In this document: in pieces, positions 1 to 7,573 of the stretch
How the letters are laid out: each line of letters opens with the position of its first letter
Position numbering within the stretch: the stretch's first letter is position 1
Source: Gammaproteobacteria bacterium
Lineage (GTDB): Bacteria; Pseudomonadota; Gammaproteobacteria; Steroidobacterales; Steroidobacteraceae
Assembly: GCA_947455595.1 (NCBI GenBank)
Contig: CANGOP010000005.1
Coordinates: forward strand, 108,643-172,642
Length of the DNA: 64,000 bases
Reading direction: 5' to 3'
Notes under the pieces: model-generated
Database searches by the model: none
What the model was told of the DNA's origin: nothing
Seen by the model: the letters and a program-made list of their open reading frames with translations, nothing else
Translations under genes and position numbers: made by a program

Positions 1-2
1 TT

Positions 3-122
3 GCGCTTCAATCGGCAAACGCTCAGGCCATCAGCCATTTCCAGTTTCAGGGTGGGCTCAGTGCATCATCTACATTCACAGATAGTATCAATGCCGCTAA
101 CCAACTAACCCTCGTCCCCTAA
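3..122 (+). CDS. C-terminal end of an unidentified CDS (cut by window edge)
   Basis: An open frame runs in from the left edge and stops with TAA at 120-122, giving 39 residues ending in ...NQLTLVP. The composition is rich in Ser, Ala, Gln and Thr, like the end of a secreted or surface protein, and the next gene downstream is a secreted collagen-like protein. Nothing in 39 residues identifies a family. The frame could also be spurious, although the absence of stops and the reasonable composition favour a real C-terminus. Confidence 0.35.
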   Translation, partial: ALQSANAQAISHFQFQGGLSASSTFTDSINAANQLTLVP

Positions 123-269
123 GCGCTCGCTGCCTGAATTAGCTCTAACGCCTTTGACCTGACCTGCGATTTCTGGTCCAGCATGAAGTTCGTCTTTCTG
201 CATTTTGAACATGTTGATAATAATTTTTGAATTTCCAGAGTGACCTTAAGCACGGGAACTGCAATACAG

Positions 270-2576
270 ATGCGCCAGACCTCACGGACGATTAGGGTTT
301 CAGTGGCTGCGGCTTTGGGATTGGTGTCGGTGGGGGCATCAGCTGCACCTGCAATTACTTCCATACTCACTACCTATAGTGCGCAGGGCACGCCCACTGC
401 ATTAACCATTGCAGGTAGTGGGTTCTGTACGACGGCAACAGGTAGCTGTACCACGAAACCTACCGTGTCATTGGGGGGTACCGCACTGACCGTATCCGCA
501 GCGACCGCAAGTTCGATCACAGCCACTATTGCAGCCGCACCGCCCGATGGTGATTACGTTCTCAGCCTAACTGCGGGAACCTCTGGATCCACGACTTACG
601 GCCTGACCATCGAGTCACTGGATAAAGGTGCTACTGGCGCGACAGGTGCAACTGGAGCGACCGGTCCTGCTGGAGCTGCCGGCGCAAAGGGCGCTACTGG
701 CGCGACGGGAAGCGCGGGTGCCGCTGGACCGGCGGGCGCGAAGGGAGCCCCAGGCGCTACCGGTCCTACAGGCGCTGCGGGCACCAACGGTTCAGCCACC
801 GTTACCATCGGAACAACGACGACTGGAGCAGCAGGAACCGCTGCCTCAGTAACTAATACAGGCACCTCTACAGCGGCCAAATTGAATTTCACGATTCCTC
901 AAGGCGCCACGGGCGCGACCGGTGTGACTGGGCCAGCGGGTGCAACCGGATTACAAGGCGTACAAGGACCGCAAGGTGTTGCAGGGCCTCAAGGCATACA
1001 GGGAGTTTCTGGAGCACCTGGCATCAACGGACTCAATGGTACGAACGGCACTAACGGGATGGCAGGTGCAACCGGACCAACCGGCGCAACAGGCCCGGCT
1101 GGAATCGGACTACCCTTTAGAGGCGCATGGACGTCGACGACACAGTACGCCACCAATGATCTCGTGGCACTTAACGGTTCGGGATTTATTGCCGTCAATC
1201 CAAACACGAACCAAAACCCAAGCGCCGATATCGTTGGCGCTTACTGGAACTTGCTCGTCGGTCAGGGCGCGACAGGACCATCAGGTGCTACGGGCGCCGC
1301 TGGTTCTATTGGACCAACTGGCCCGCAGGGAACCGCCGGCGCAACCGGAGCACAAGGCGATCAAGGAACACCTGGCGATGTCGGACCTCAAGGACTCCAG
1401 GGCGTTGCTGGTCCAGTTGGCGCTACTGGGCCAAGTGGAACACTGCCTGCCGGCGTGACTGTTGGCGCGATGCTTTATTGGAATGGCTCTGAGTGGATTG
1501 AAGTGGCGGTGCCGCCGAAAACATCCGACGTTACCCTTAGATTGTGTGCTGGAGTTCCAACCTGGGCCAATCAATGTCCAAAGACGGTTGTCAGCGTTTC
1601 CTTCGGCGACATTGGTCCGGCGGGCGGGAAAATTTTCTACGTCGCGCCAGACCATAGCTTCGCGCTGGAGGCGGCACCGGACAATCAAAATGTTAGTCCT
1701 TGGGGGCAGGGCTGGGGATGCACGAACACAATAGTCGGAACGACGAATACGTCCATCGGAACAGGAGCAGCGAATACTGCTTCCATTCTTGCCAATGGCT
1801 GTGCGGGACCTGGCAGCGCAGTGGCGCTGGCGAAGGCCTATACGCTCAATGGATATTCTGACTGGTATTTGCCGTCGCGCGATGAACTTGAGGTGCTAAG
1901 AGATAATAAGGCCCTCGTAGGTAACTGGTTCAACTGCTTTTACTACAGCTCATCAGAAGATCCCGAGCCGACCTATCCACTTGCGATCTGGGTTACGGGC
2001 GGGAATGTTGGAGATCCACGGTACTGGTGGTGGAGGTTATCCGCATCCAATGAATGCGTAGGTGTGCGGGCAGTTCGGACCATAGGTATCACGAATGGAC
2101 CGTTCAATTCACTAACGATTGATGTTAGTGCCGCTGCGGAACCTTGGATTCAAAATATTAATCCGGCATTTCAAGTGGCCGGGGACCAATCCGTCGGCCC
2201 AGTTGTGGTTACCCTTCAGGATAAAGGCTTGACGGCGGGCCGCTCGATTCAAGTTGCATGTTTGGGTGGGGTGACAAATGTCGGCGGATGCGACGGCTCT
2301 ATCAGTCTTGGACCAATAAATAACAATAGGAAAGATGGCATGTTGTTTCCAAGCGCTTACATTTCTGCAGCTGATTACCCGGCCCTTATCGAACAAGTGA
2401 TTGGAGTATTCACTGACTCTCAGGGGATAATTGTAGGGATGCCGTTTCTTGTTCGCACGACGCCGAGGCAAGTCTTCGTGCCTGCCGGGGCGACTCAAAT
2501 TCAGTTCGGATCCAACGACTCTCTATACGACTGGGACCACAACTCTGGATCTCTGTCAGTCCAAATGTCGTGGTAA
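270..2576 (+). CDS. Secreted modular collagen-like protein with TIG, CBM-like and DUF1566 (Lcl-type) domains
   Basis: A 768-residue protein with a clear signal peptide (basic RQTSRTIR, hydrophobic VSVAAALGLVSVG, AxA cleavage near residue 25). The ATG at 270 puts this signal at the N-terminus; an in-frame GTG at 240 would add ten residues. Order of modules: an IPT/TIG-like beta-sandwich (about 26-110); three Gly-X-Y collagen-like tracts (about 120-175, 212-280 and 333-391); a CBM5/12-like module with GAWTSTTQYATNDLVALNG between tracts two and three; a WNGSEW-type linker; a DUF1566 domain (about 440-610) with GYSDWYLPSRDEL; and a C-terminal domain of about 150 residues that I do not recognise. 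DUF1566 and collagen repeats together are known from bacterial adhesins such as Lcl of Legionella. A role in adhesion or matrix binding is inferred. Its GC content is visibly lower than that of the genes downstream, which suggests transfer. Confidence 0.85.
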   Translation: MRQTSRTIRVSVAAALGLVSVGASAAPAITSILTTYSAQGTPTALTIAGSGFCTTATGSCTTKPTVSLGGTALTVSAATASSITATIAAAPPDGDYVLSLTAGTSGSTTYGLTIESLDKGATGATGATGATGPAGAAGAKGATGATGSAGAAGPAGAKGAPGATGPTGAAGTNGSATVTIGTTTTGAAGTAASVTNTGTSTAAKLNFTIPQGATGATGVTGPAGATGLQGVQGPQGVAGPQGIQGVSGAPGINGLNGTNGTNGMAGATGPTGATGPAGIGLPFRGAWTSTTQYATNDLVALNGSGFIAVNPNTNQNPSADIVGAYWNLLVGQGATGPSGATGAAGSIGPTGPQGTAGATGAQGDQGTPGDVGPQGLQGVAGPVGATGPSGTLPAGVTVGAMLYWNGSEWIEVAVPPKTSDVTLRLCAGVPTWANQCPKTVVSVSFGDIGPAGGKIFYVAPDHSFALEAAPDNQNVSPWGQGWGCTNTIVGTTNTSIGTGAANTASILANGCAGPGSAVALAKAYTLNGYSDWYLPSRDELEVLRDNKALVGNWFNCFYYSSSEDPEPTYPLAIWVTGGNVGDPRYWWWRLSASNECVGVRAVRTIGITNGPFNSLTIDVSAAAEPWIQNINPAFQVAGDQSVGPVVVTLQDKGLTAGRSIQVACLGGVTNVGGCDGSISLGPINNNRKDGMLFPSAYISAADYPALIEQVIGVFTDSQGIIVGMPFLVRTTPRQVFVPAGATQIQFGSNDSLYDWDHNSGSLSVQMSW
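627..1440 (+). repeat. Three collagen-like Gly-X-Y coding repeat tracts
   Basis: Nine-base-periodic DNA encodes Gly-X-Y triplets, mostly GAT, GAA, GPA, GPT and GPQ. The tracts lie at about 627-792, 903-1110 and 1267-1440. They are separated by a GTTTTGAAGTAASVTNTGT-type segment and by the CBM-like module. Such degenerate triplet repeats can change length by slippage or recombination. This is coding repeat structure, not CRISPR or satellite DNA. Confidence 0.8.
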
Positions 2577-2820
2577 GCCGGAATCCCTCTTTCTATAAAA
2601 TTAGCGCCGCTTCTCGCATTTAATCACCATTCGTCGAATATGCCGTCCACGAATGAGTCGACTGGTTCAATCATGGAAGACTGCTCAAACCAAGTGGACA
2701 CGTCCCACCTGCAGAGCTCGAGGAAACGTATTATCGTCAAAAAAACAGGGCCGGCAATTGCCGTCTGACTCGACGTCACCCCCTCTTGACCAGCAGAACG
2801 GTTTAGAGTCAACCCCCAGC

Positions 2821-2892
2821 GGGAGGTTGGATGTGAAGAAACGATTTAGCGAAGAACAGATTATCGGGTTCCTACGGGAGGCCGATGCGGTG
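2821..2892 (+). mobile_element. IS3-family insertion sequence remnant (5' end of orfA)
   Basis: From GTG 2833 the frame encodes VKKRFSEEQIIGFLREADA, the typical N-terminus of an IS3-family OrfA transposase, preceded by a GGGAGG ribosome-binding site at 2821-2826. The match ends after about 20 residues, and the rest of OrfA and all of OrfB are missing. The surrounding gene-free stretch, 2577-2992 (416 bases), holds other IS-end-like sequence: an AAGTGGACACGTCCCACC segment near 2692 and TCAACCCCC near 2811. This suggests nested or rearranged IS ends. I see no intact gene in the stretch. Confidence 0.6.
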
Positions 2893-2992
2893 ACCTTACC
2901 TGAAATGCCTGATCCAGACTTATGCCCCGTAGTGAATGCACCGATTGTCGCGATCCCAACTTGGCGGCCAAGCAAGACCCTCTGAGAGCTTG

Positions 2993-3409
2993 ATGATCAT
3001 GAATGCAAAAATCCTTTGTCTCGCCGCGCTTACTTTTACGACGCCAGCATTCGCTCAGTCTGCCTCTGAGTACCTCTCTAAGGTCTTTAATGGCTCAGCG
3101 ATAATTGAGACCGATAGAAAATCGGATGTGGACTCAGGCAAAGCGTCCTGTGATGAATTGCGCCTGAAATCTGGCAGGCATTCGCTCATCATCCCAACAC
3201 GATCAGTCCAGATTGCATTGTTTTCGGGATCGAGTGACGGAGTCAGGTTCTCATGCATCAACGGCGGCGGGTGCATTCAATGGACAGGAAGTCATGGAGT
3301 GAATTGGATAATCTTGAACGGCTTTACCCAAGACATCACTCGGTCAATTTCCAAAGCATTCGGAGTCCTGCAAGAAAGTTGCGGTGGCGCAGAAACGCGG
3401 CCTTTTTAG
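2993..3409 (+). CDS. Small secreted hypothetical protein
   Basis: A 138-residue ORF whose N-terminus MIMNAKILCLAALTFTTPAFA followed by QS is a good Sec signal peptide with an AxA site. The mature part of about 116 residues has four cysteines (in ASCDE, FSCIN, GGCIQ and ESCGG), so disulfides are possible in the periplasm. No family is recognised. The start could be the ATG at 2993 or at 2999; the longer open frame begins at 2936 but would bury the signal peptide. It follows the IS3 remnant directly and shares the lower GC of the collagen-like gene, so it may be part of the same acquired segment. Confidence 0.6.
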   Translation: MIMNAKILCLAALTFTTPAFAQSASEYLSKVFNGSAIIETDRKSDVDSGKASCDELRLKSGRHSLIIPTRSVQIALFSGSSDGVRFSCINGGGCIQWTGSHGVNWIILNGFTQDITRSISKAFGVLQESCGGAETRPF

Positions 3410-3451
3410 ATAGCGCAGATTTCGTATGTTGGTTCTGAGACAAGTTGGCAA

Positions 3452-3471
3452 ATTTAGAGCGCCATCTAAAT
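3452..3471. terminator. Candidate bidirectional hairpin between convergent genes
   Basis: A perfect 7-base inverted repeat, ATTTAGA and TCTAAAT around a GCGCCA loop, sits in the 76-base gap between the convergent secreted-protein gene and the LysR gene, with an A-rich flank on the right. The stem is AT-rich and therefore weak, so terminator function is only a suggestion. Confidence 0.3.
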
Positions 3472-3485
3472 CGCTAAAAATATCG

Positions 3486-4433
3486 TTATGTGCTCAGCGA
3501 CTTATCGCCCATCGTGGAAGTTGTTGCACTGCCATCCCAATAACCCAGCTGCGCGTAGCGCTCGCGCAGAAATTCAATGAAGGCATGCACTTTGGCCGGA
3601 ACGTAGCGCTGCGGCGGGTAGATGGCTTGGATGGGGTAATCGCCAACCGCAAAATCATCAAGGACGCTCACGAGTTTACCTTGCGCAATCGCCGCACTGA
3701 CTTCCCACGAAGAACGCCATCCCAGCCCAAGTCCGCCCACCATCCACTCCGTTAACAACTCGCCATCGCTACAGGAGAGCGTGCCGGTGACTTGCACCGC
3801 GGAGATCTCATCGCCGCGGCGAAACATCCAGCCGCGCTGTTGTCCACTGGCCGCCGCAAGCGTGAGGCAGTTGTGCTGAAGCAAGTCTTCCGGCTGCGTA
3901 GGCCATCCGTGACGCGAGAAGTAATCCGGGGAGCCGCACACCAAGCGACGGTTGGGCGAGAGACGCGACACCACGAGATTCGCATCACTGACCGGCCCGA
4001 TGCGGACCGCAAGGTCCACGCGATCACGGACCAAATCCACGAATGAGTCGGTCAGCTGCAGTGTTAATTGCACCCCAGGATAGGCACCCAAAAACGCCGG
4101 GGCGTGGGCTGCGACATGCCGACGACCGAATCCGGCGGGCGCGGAGATCACCAAGCGGCCTGCAACCGCACGTCGACTGGCGGAGATGCTTTGCTCAAGG
4201 TCATCAAAATCGCGCAGCGTCTCCCGACAACGACCGAGGAACTCCGAACCGACTTCGGTCAGTCGCAAGCCCCGCGTCGACCGGTGCATCAGCCGGACGC
4301 CGAGGCGATCTTCCAGCGCCGACAAACGCCGGCCCATCACGACCGGCGTGACCCCCTCAACAGCCGCGGCTGCGGCAAAGCCTCCTTTTTCGGCAATGAG
4401 CACAAAGCTGCGCAGCTGTACGTGGCGATCCAT
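3486..4433 (-). CDS. LysR-family transcriptional regulator
   Basis: A 315-residue LysR-type regulator. The N-terminal winged helix-turn-helix is at residues 1-60 (SFVLIAEKGGFAAAAA, VVMGRRLSALEDRLGVRL, STRGLRLTEVG), followed by the linker helix and a periplasmic-binding-protein-like effector domain (about 90-295). The start MDRHVQLRSF at 4433 is chosen because LysR proteins begin a few residues before the first helix; an upstream in-frame ATG at 4508 would add 25 residues. It is divergent from malate synthase across 145 bases, with an ATACT/AGTAT palindrome between them. Regulation of aceB is plausible but unproven. Many close relatives are annotated as regulators of oxidoreductase or efflux genes. 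Confidence 0.9.
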   Translation of the reverse strand: MDRHVQLRSFVLIAEKGGFAAAAAVEGVTPVVMGRRLSALEDRLGVRLMHRSTRGLRLTEVGSEFLGRCRETLRDFDDLEQSISASRRAVAGRLVISAPAGFGRRHVAAHAPAFLGAYPGVQLTLQLTDSFVDLVRDRVDLAVRIGPVSDANLVVSRLSPNRRLVCGSPDYFSRHGWPTQPEDLLQHNCLTLAAASGQQRGWMFRRGDEISAVQVTGTLSCSDGELLTEWMVGGLGLGWRSSWEVSAAIAQGKLVSVLDDFAVGDYPIQAIYPPQRYVPAKVHAFIEFLRERYAQLGYWDGSATTSTMGDKSLST

Positions 4434-4476
4434 GCCCCAAGCATACCGAGAGTCCGGCAATTCGGGACTCCATTCG

Positions 4477-4489
4477 ATACTCAAAGTAT
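4477..4489. promoter_or_regulatory. Candidate LysR-type operator in the lysR-aceB intergenic region
   Basis: ATACT CAA AGTAT is a perfect 5-3-5 inverted repeat lying 43 bases upstream of the LysR start and 89 bases upstream of aceB. LysR proteins usually bind such short dyads in divergent promoters. The assignment rests on position and symmetry only. Confidence 0.4.
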
Positions 4490-4578
4490 GTACTGGAAGA
4501 GCAGGCACAGGCCTACCGCGCCCCGGAAGTCCCTCGTACTATCCGCTGCAACGCAGCAAATGACTGAGGAACGCGCCC

Positions 4579-6171
4579 ATGTCCGTACTCCCCGAGGGTC
4601 TGTCGATCACCGCACCGATCAGCGCTCGTCAGGCTGAAATTCTCACCCCTGACGCGCTGTCGCTCGTTGCCCACCTGCACCGGCGCTTTGAGCCGCGCCG
4701 CCAGGCGCTTCTTGCCGCCCGCGTCGCCCGACAGGCTCGCCTCGATGCCGGTGAGCAGCCGAATTTCCTGCCCGAGACGCGCGCGATTCGCGAAGGTGAT
4801 TGGACGATTGCGCCACTCCCGAAGGCGCTCGAGTGCCGCCGCGTCGAAATCACCGGCCCGGTTGAGCGCAAGATGATCATCAATGCGCTGAACTCCGGCG
4901 CTGACTCCTACATGTCGGACTTCGAGGACAGCAACACGCCGACCTGGGGCAATCAGCTCGACGGCCAGCTCAATATCCGCGATGCGGTCCGCGGCGAGCT
5001 GTCCTTCACCAACGAGGCCGGCAAGCGTTACGCGCTCAATGAGAAGGTGGCCACCCTGCTGCAGCGTCCGCGCGGCTGGCACCTGGATGAAAAGCACGTC
5101 CTCGTCGATGGTGAGCGCGTCTCGGCCGGCATCTTCGATTTCGCCCTGTCGTTCTTCCATAACGCGCGCGAGCAGCTCGCGCGCGGCGCAGGCCCCTACT
5201 ACTACCTGCCGAAGATGGAAAGCCATCTGGAGGCACGGCTCTGGAATGAGATCTTCCTCGAAGCGCAGGCTTACGTCGGTCTGCCCAGCGGCACGATCAA
5301 GGCGACCGTTCTCATCGAGACCATCCTCGCGGCCTTTGAGATGGACGAGATTCTGTATGAGCTGCGCGAGCATTCGGCGGGACTCAACGCCGGCCGTTGG
5401 GATTACATCTTCAGCGCCATCAAGAAATTCCGCCGCAACCCGGACTTTTGCCTGGCCAATCGCAGCGCCATCACGATGGAAGTGCCGTTCATGCGCGCCT
5501 ATGCGCTACTGCTCGTGCAGACCTGCCATCGTCGCCACGCGCCCGCGATCGGCGGCATGAGCGCACTGATCCCGATCAAGAATGATCCGGCGGCGAATGA
5601 GAAAGCCATGGCCGGCATTCGGCACGACAAGGCACGCGACGCACGCGATGGCTTTGACGGCGGCTGGGTGGCGCACCCGGGTCTCGTCTCCATCGCGATG
5701 GAGGAGTTCACCCGCGTGCTGGGTGACGCCCCCAACCAGTGGCACCGTCAGCGGGACGAGGTCATTGCTGCTGCGAACTTGCTCGACTTTCGACCCGAGG
5801 CCCCGATCACGGAAGTGGGTCTGCGGAACAACATCAACGTCGGTATCCATTACCTCGGTTCGTGGTTGGCGGGTAATGGCTGCGTGCCGATCAATAACCT
5901 GATGGAAGATGCGGCCACGGCGGAGATCTCTCGCAGCCAGGTGTGGCAGTGGGTCGCCAGCGCGAAGGGGGTGCTCGATGACGGACGCAAAGTGGACGCC
6001 GCCCTCGTGCGCGCGTTGATTGCCGAGGAATTGCCGAAGGTCAAAGCAGCGGCCGGGGTCACGGCCGCGCAGTCCACCTACGACGAGGCGGCAGTGATCT
6101 TCGAGGACATGTCGCTCGCACCCACGCTTGCCGACTTTCTGACGACGCCGCTGTACGAACGTCTCGACTGA
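4579..6171 (+). CDS. aceB: Malate synthase A
   Basis: A 530-residue protein, the normal size of malate synthase A. It condenses glyoxylate with acetyl-CoA to malate in the glyoxylate shunt, in the cytosol. Family landmarks are visible along its length: ADSYMSDFEDSNTPTW near 110-125, the RPRGWHLDEKHV segment, PKMESHLEARLWN, the acetyl-CoA/Mg region VLIETILAAFEMDEILYELR, and FDGGWVAHPGLV and NNINVGIHYLGSWLAG in the C-terminal half. The ATG at 4579 is preceded by GAGGAACGCG. Isocitrate lyase is not in the window. The LysR gene upstream is divergent, and an MFS transporter follows after 57 bases. Confidence 0.96.
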   Translation: MSVLPEGLSITAPISARQAEILTPDALSLVAHLHRRFEPRRQALLAARVARQARLDAGEQPNFLPETRAIREGDWTIAPLPKALECRRVEITGPVERKMIINALNSGADSYMSDFEDSNTPTWGNQLDGQLNIRDAVRGELSFTNEAGKRYALNEKVATLLQRPRGWHLDEKHVLVDGERVSAGIFDFALSFFHNAREQLARGAGPYYYLPKMESHLEARLWNEIFLEAQAYVGLPSGTIKATVLIETILAAFEMDEILYELREHSAGLNAGRWDYIFSAIKKFRRNPDFCLANRSAITMEVPFMRAYALLLVQTCHRRHAPAIGGMSALIPIKNDPAANEKAMAGIRHDKARDARDGFDGGWVAHPGLVSIAMEEFTRVLGDAPNQWHRQRDEVIAAANLLDFRPEAPITEVGLRNNINVGIHYLGSWLAGNGCVPINNLMEDAATAEISRSQVWQWVASAKGVLDDGRKVDAALVRALIAEELPKVKAAAGVTAAQSTYDEAAVIFEDMSLAPTLADFLTTPLYERLD

Positions 6172-6228
6172 AGGTTCCATTGACGGTGATGGCCGTGTCC
6201 TGAGACGCTCCCGACAGAGGGGGATCTC

Positions 6229-7506
6229 ATGACCGGCCATTCGACTGGAACGCGCAGCGCGTATGTCCTCGTGCTGCTCACGCTGGTGTATGCGTTCAAC
6301 ATCGCCGACCGTTTCGTCGTCTCGACGATCTTGGAGCCGATCCGCTTAGACCTCGGCCTCTCGGACGCCAGCATCGCACTCATCACCGGAGTCGCGCTGG
6401 CGCTCTTCTACGTGTCGATCGGATTACCGGTGGCCCAATTCGCCGACCGCGCCAATCGCCGCACGATCATCGCCCTTGCGATCACGCTGTGGTCGGTCAT
6501 GACCGCAGCCTGCGGCCGTGCGCAGACGGCCACCCAGTTCGTCCTGGCGCGGTTCGGCGTCGGCATCGGTGAAGCAGGGGGAACGCCACCGTCCACATCA
6601 ATCCTGGCGGATCTCTACAGCCCCCAGCAGCGGCCTGCGGTGCTCACCTTCTTTGCGCTCGGTGCACCGCTCGGCGCCTGGATCGGTTCGTCACTCGCCG
6701 GCGCGGTCGCCGTGCATCACGGCTGGCGCGGCACGTTTGTGGCGCTCGGGCTACCGGGTGTGCTGCTCGGGGCGTTGGTGTACCTCACGGTGCGCGAACC
6801 CCCGCGCGGCGCCACCGATGCCACCACCACCCCCACCGCGCCGATGTCGTTGCGTGACACGCTGATCCACATCCGACGCAGTCGGGCCGCATTTCATCTC
6901 ATCGGCGGAGGTGCCGTCTGCACCTTATGGGGTTGGGGATTGCTGTGGTGGACGCCCACCTACCTCGTGCGGGCGTTTCATCTCACGGTGACGCAGGCCG
7001 GTGAGATCTTAGGGCCCATGCATCTGATCGGCGGTGTGGCGGCGACACTCGCAACGTACTGGGCGGTCGCCTCCTTGGGCCGGACCGACACCCGTCGCGT
7101 GAGTTGGCTGATGGCCACGGTGGTGTTGCTGGCCACGGTGCCCTCCATTTTGATCTTTACGACACCCTCGCTATCGGTGGCGACCGCATGGCTCTGGGCG
7201 GTTGTGCCGGCCATTTACTTCTTTATCGGCCCCACCATGGGCCTGCTGCAGAACGTGGTTCCGGCGGCGATCCGTTCGCAGACCATCGCCTTTCTCATGT
7301 TCGTCGCGAATGTATTCAACCTCGTGATCGCCCCACAAGTCGTCGGACTGGTCAGTGACTTCTTGGCGCCGCGTGTGGGAGGGTCTGCGAACTCCTTGCA
7401 ATGGGCCCTCATTGGATTGGCGCCCACGGGCTTTTGGGGCGCCTGGCACTACTGGATGAGCGCACGGACGCTTCGCGACGATCAGGCACGCGCCAGCGGC
7501 ATCTGA
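6229..7506 (+). CDS. MFS transporter (spinster-like)
   Basis: A 425-residue inner-membrane protein with about 12 hydrophobic segments. The N-terminal YAFNIADRFVVSTILEPI start and the loop GLPVAQFADRANRR (MFS motif A, residues about 64-77) are typical of the spinster-like group of the major facilitator superfamily, which often accompanies catabolic genes. A central hydrophilic loop (about 188-215) separates the two halves. GGAGGGGAT-like sequence (GGGGGATCTC) lies just before the ATG at 6229. The next gene, 68 bases on, is a dimethylglycine-dehydrogenase-like enzyme, so methylated-amine or related substrate uptake is possible. The substrate cannot be read from sequence. Confidence 0.85.
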   Translation: MTGHSTGTRSAYVLVLLTLVYAFNIADRFVVSTILEPIRLDLGLSDASIALITGVALALFYVSIGLPVAQFADRANRRTIIALAITLWSVMTAACGRAQTATQFVLARFGVGIGEAGGTPPSTSILADLYSPQQRPAVLTFFALGAPLGAWIGSSLAGAVAVHHGWRGTFVALGLPGVLLGALVYLTVREPPRGATDATTTPTAPMSLRDTLIHIRRSRAAFHLIGGGAVCTLWGWGLLWWTPTYLVRAFHLTVTQAGEILGPMHLIGGVAATLATYWAVASLGRTDTRRVSWLMATVVLLATVPSILIFTTPSLSVATAWLWAVVPAIYFFIGPTMGLLQNVVPAAIRSQTIAFLMFVANVFNLVIAPQVVGLVSDFLAPRVGGSANSLQWALIGLAPTGFWGAWHYWMSARTLRDDQARASGI

Positions 7507-7573
7507 ACGTCGGCATCCCGCCGGCGCTACAATAGCGACTCACGTCGAGCCGCCCCGCGCGGTCGGAGTTGTC

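Noticed and set aside
119..370. 83-residue minus-strand ORF near the left edge
   Set aside because: Overlaps the signal-peptide region of the collagen-like gene and has no ribosome-binding site or family resemblance.
627..1440. Possible CRISPR or tandem satellite array
   Set aside because: The periodicity is nine bases and encodes Gly-X-Y triplets; there are no constant repeats with unique spacers.
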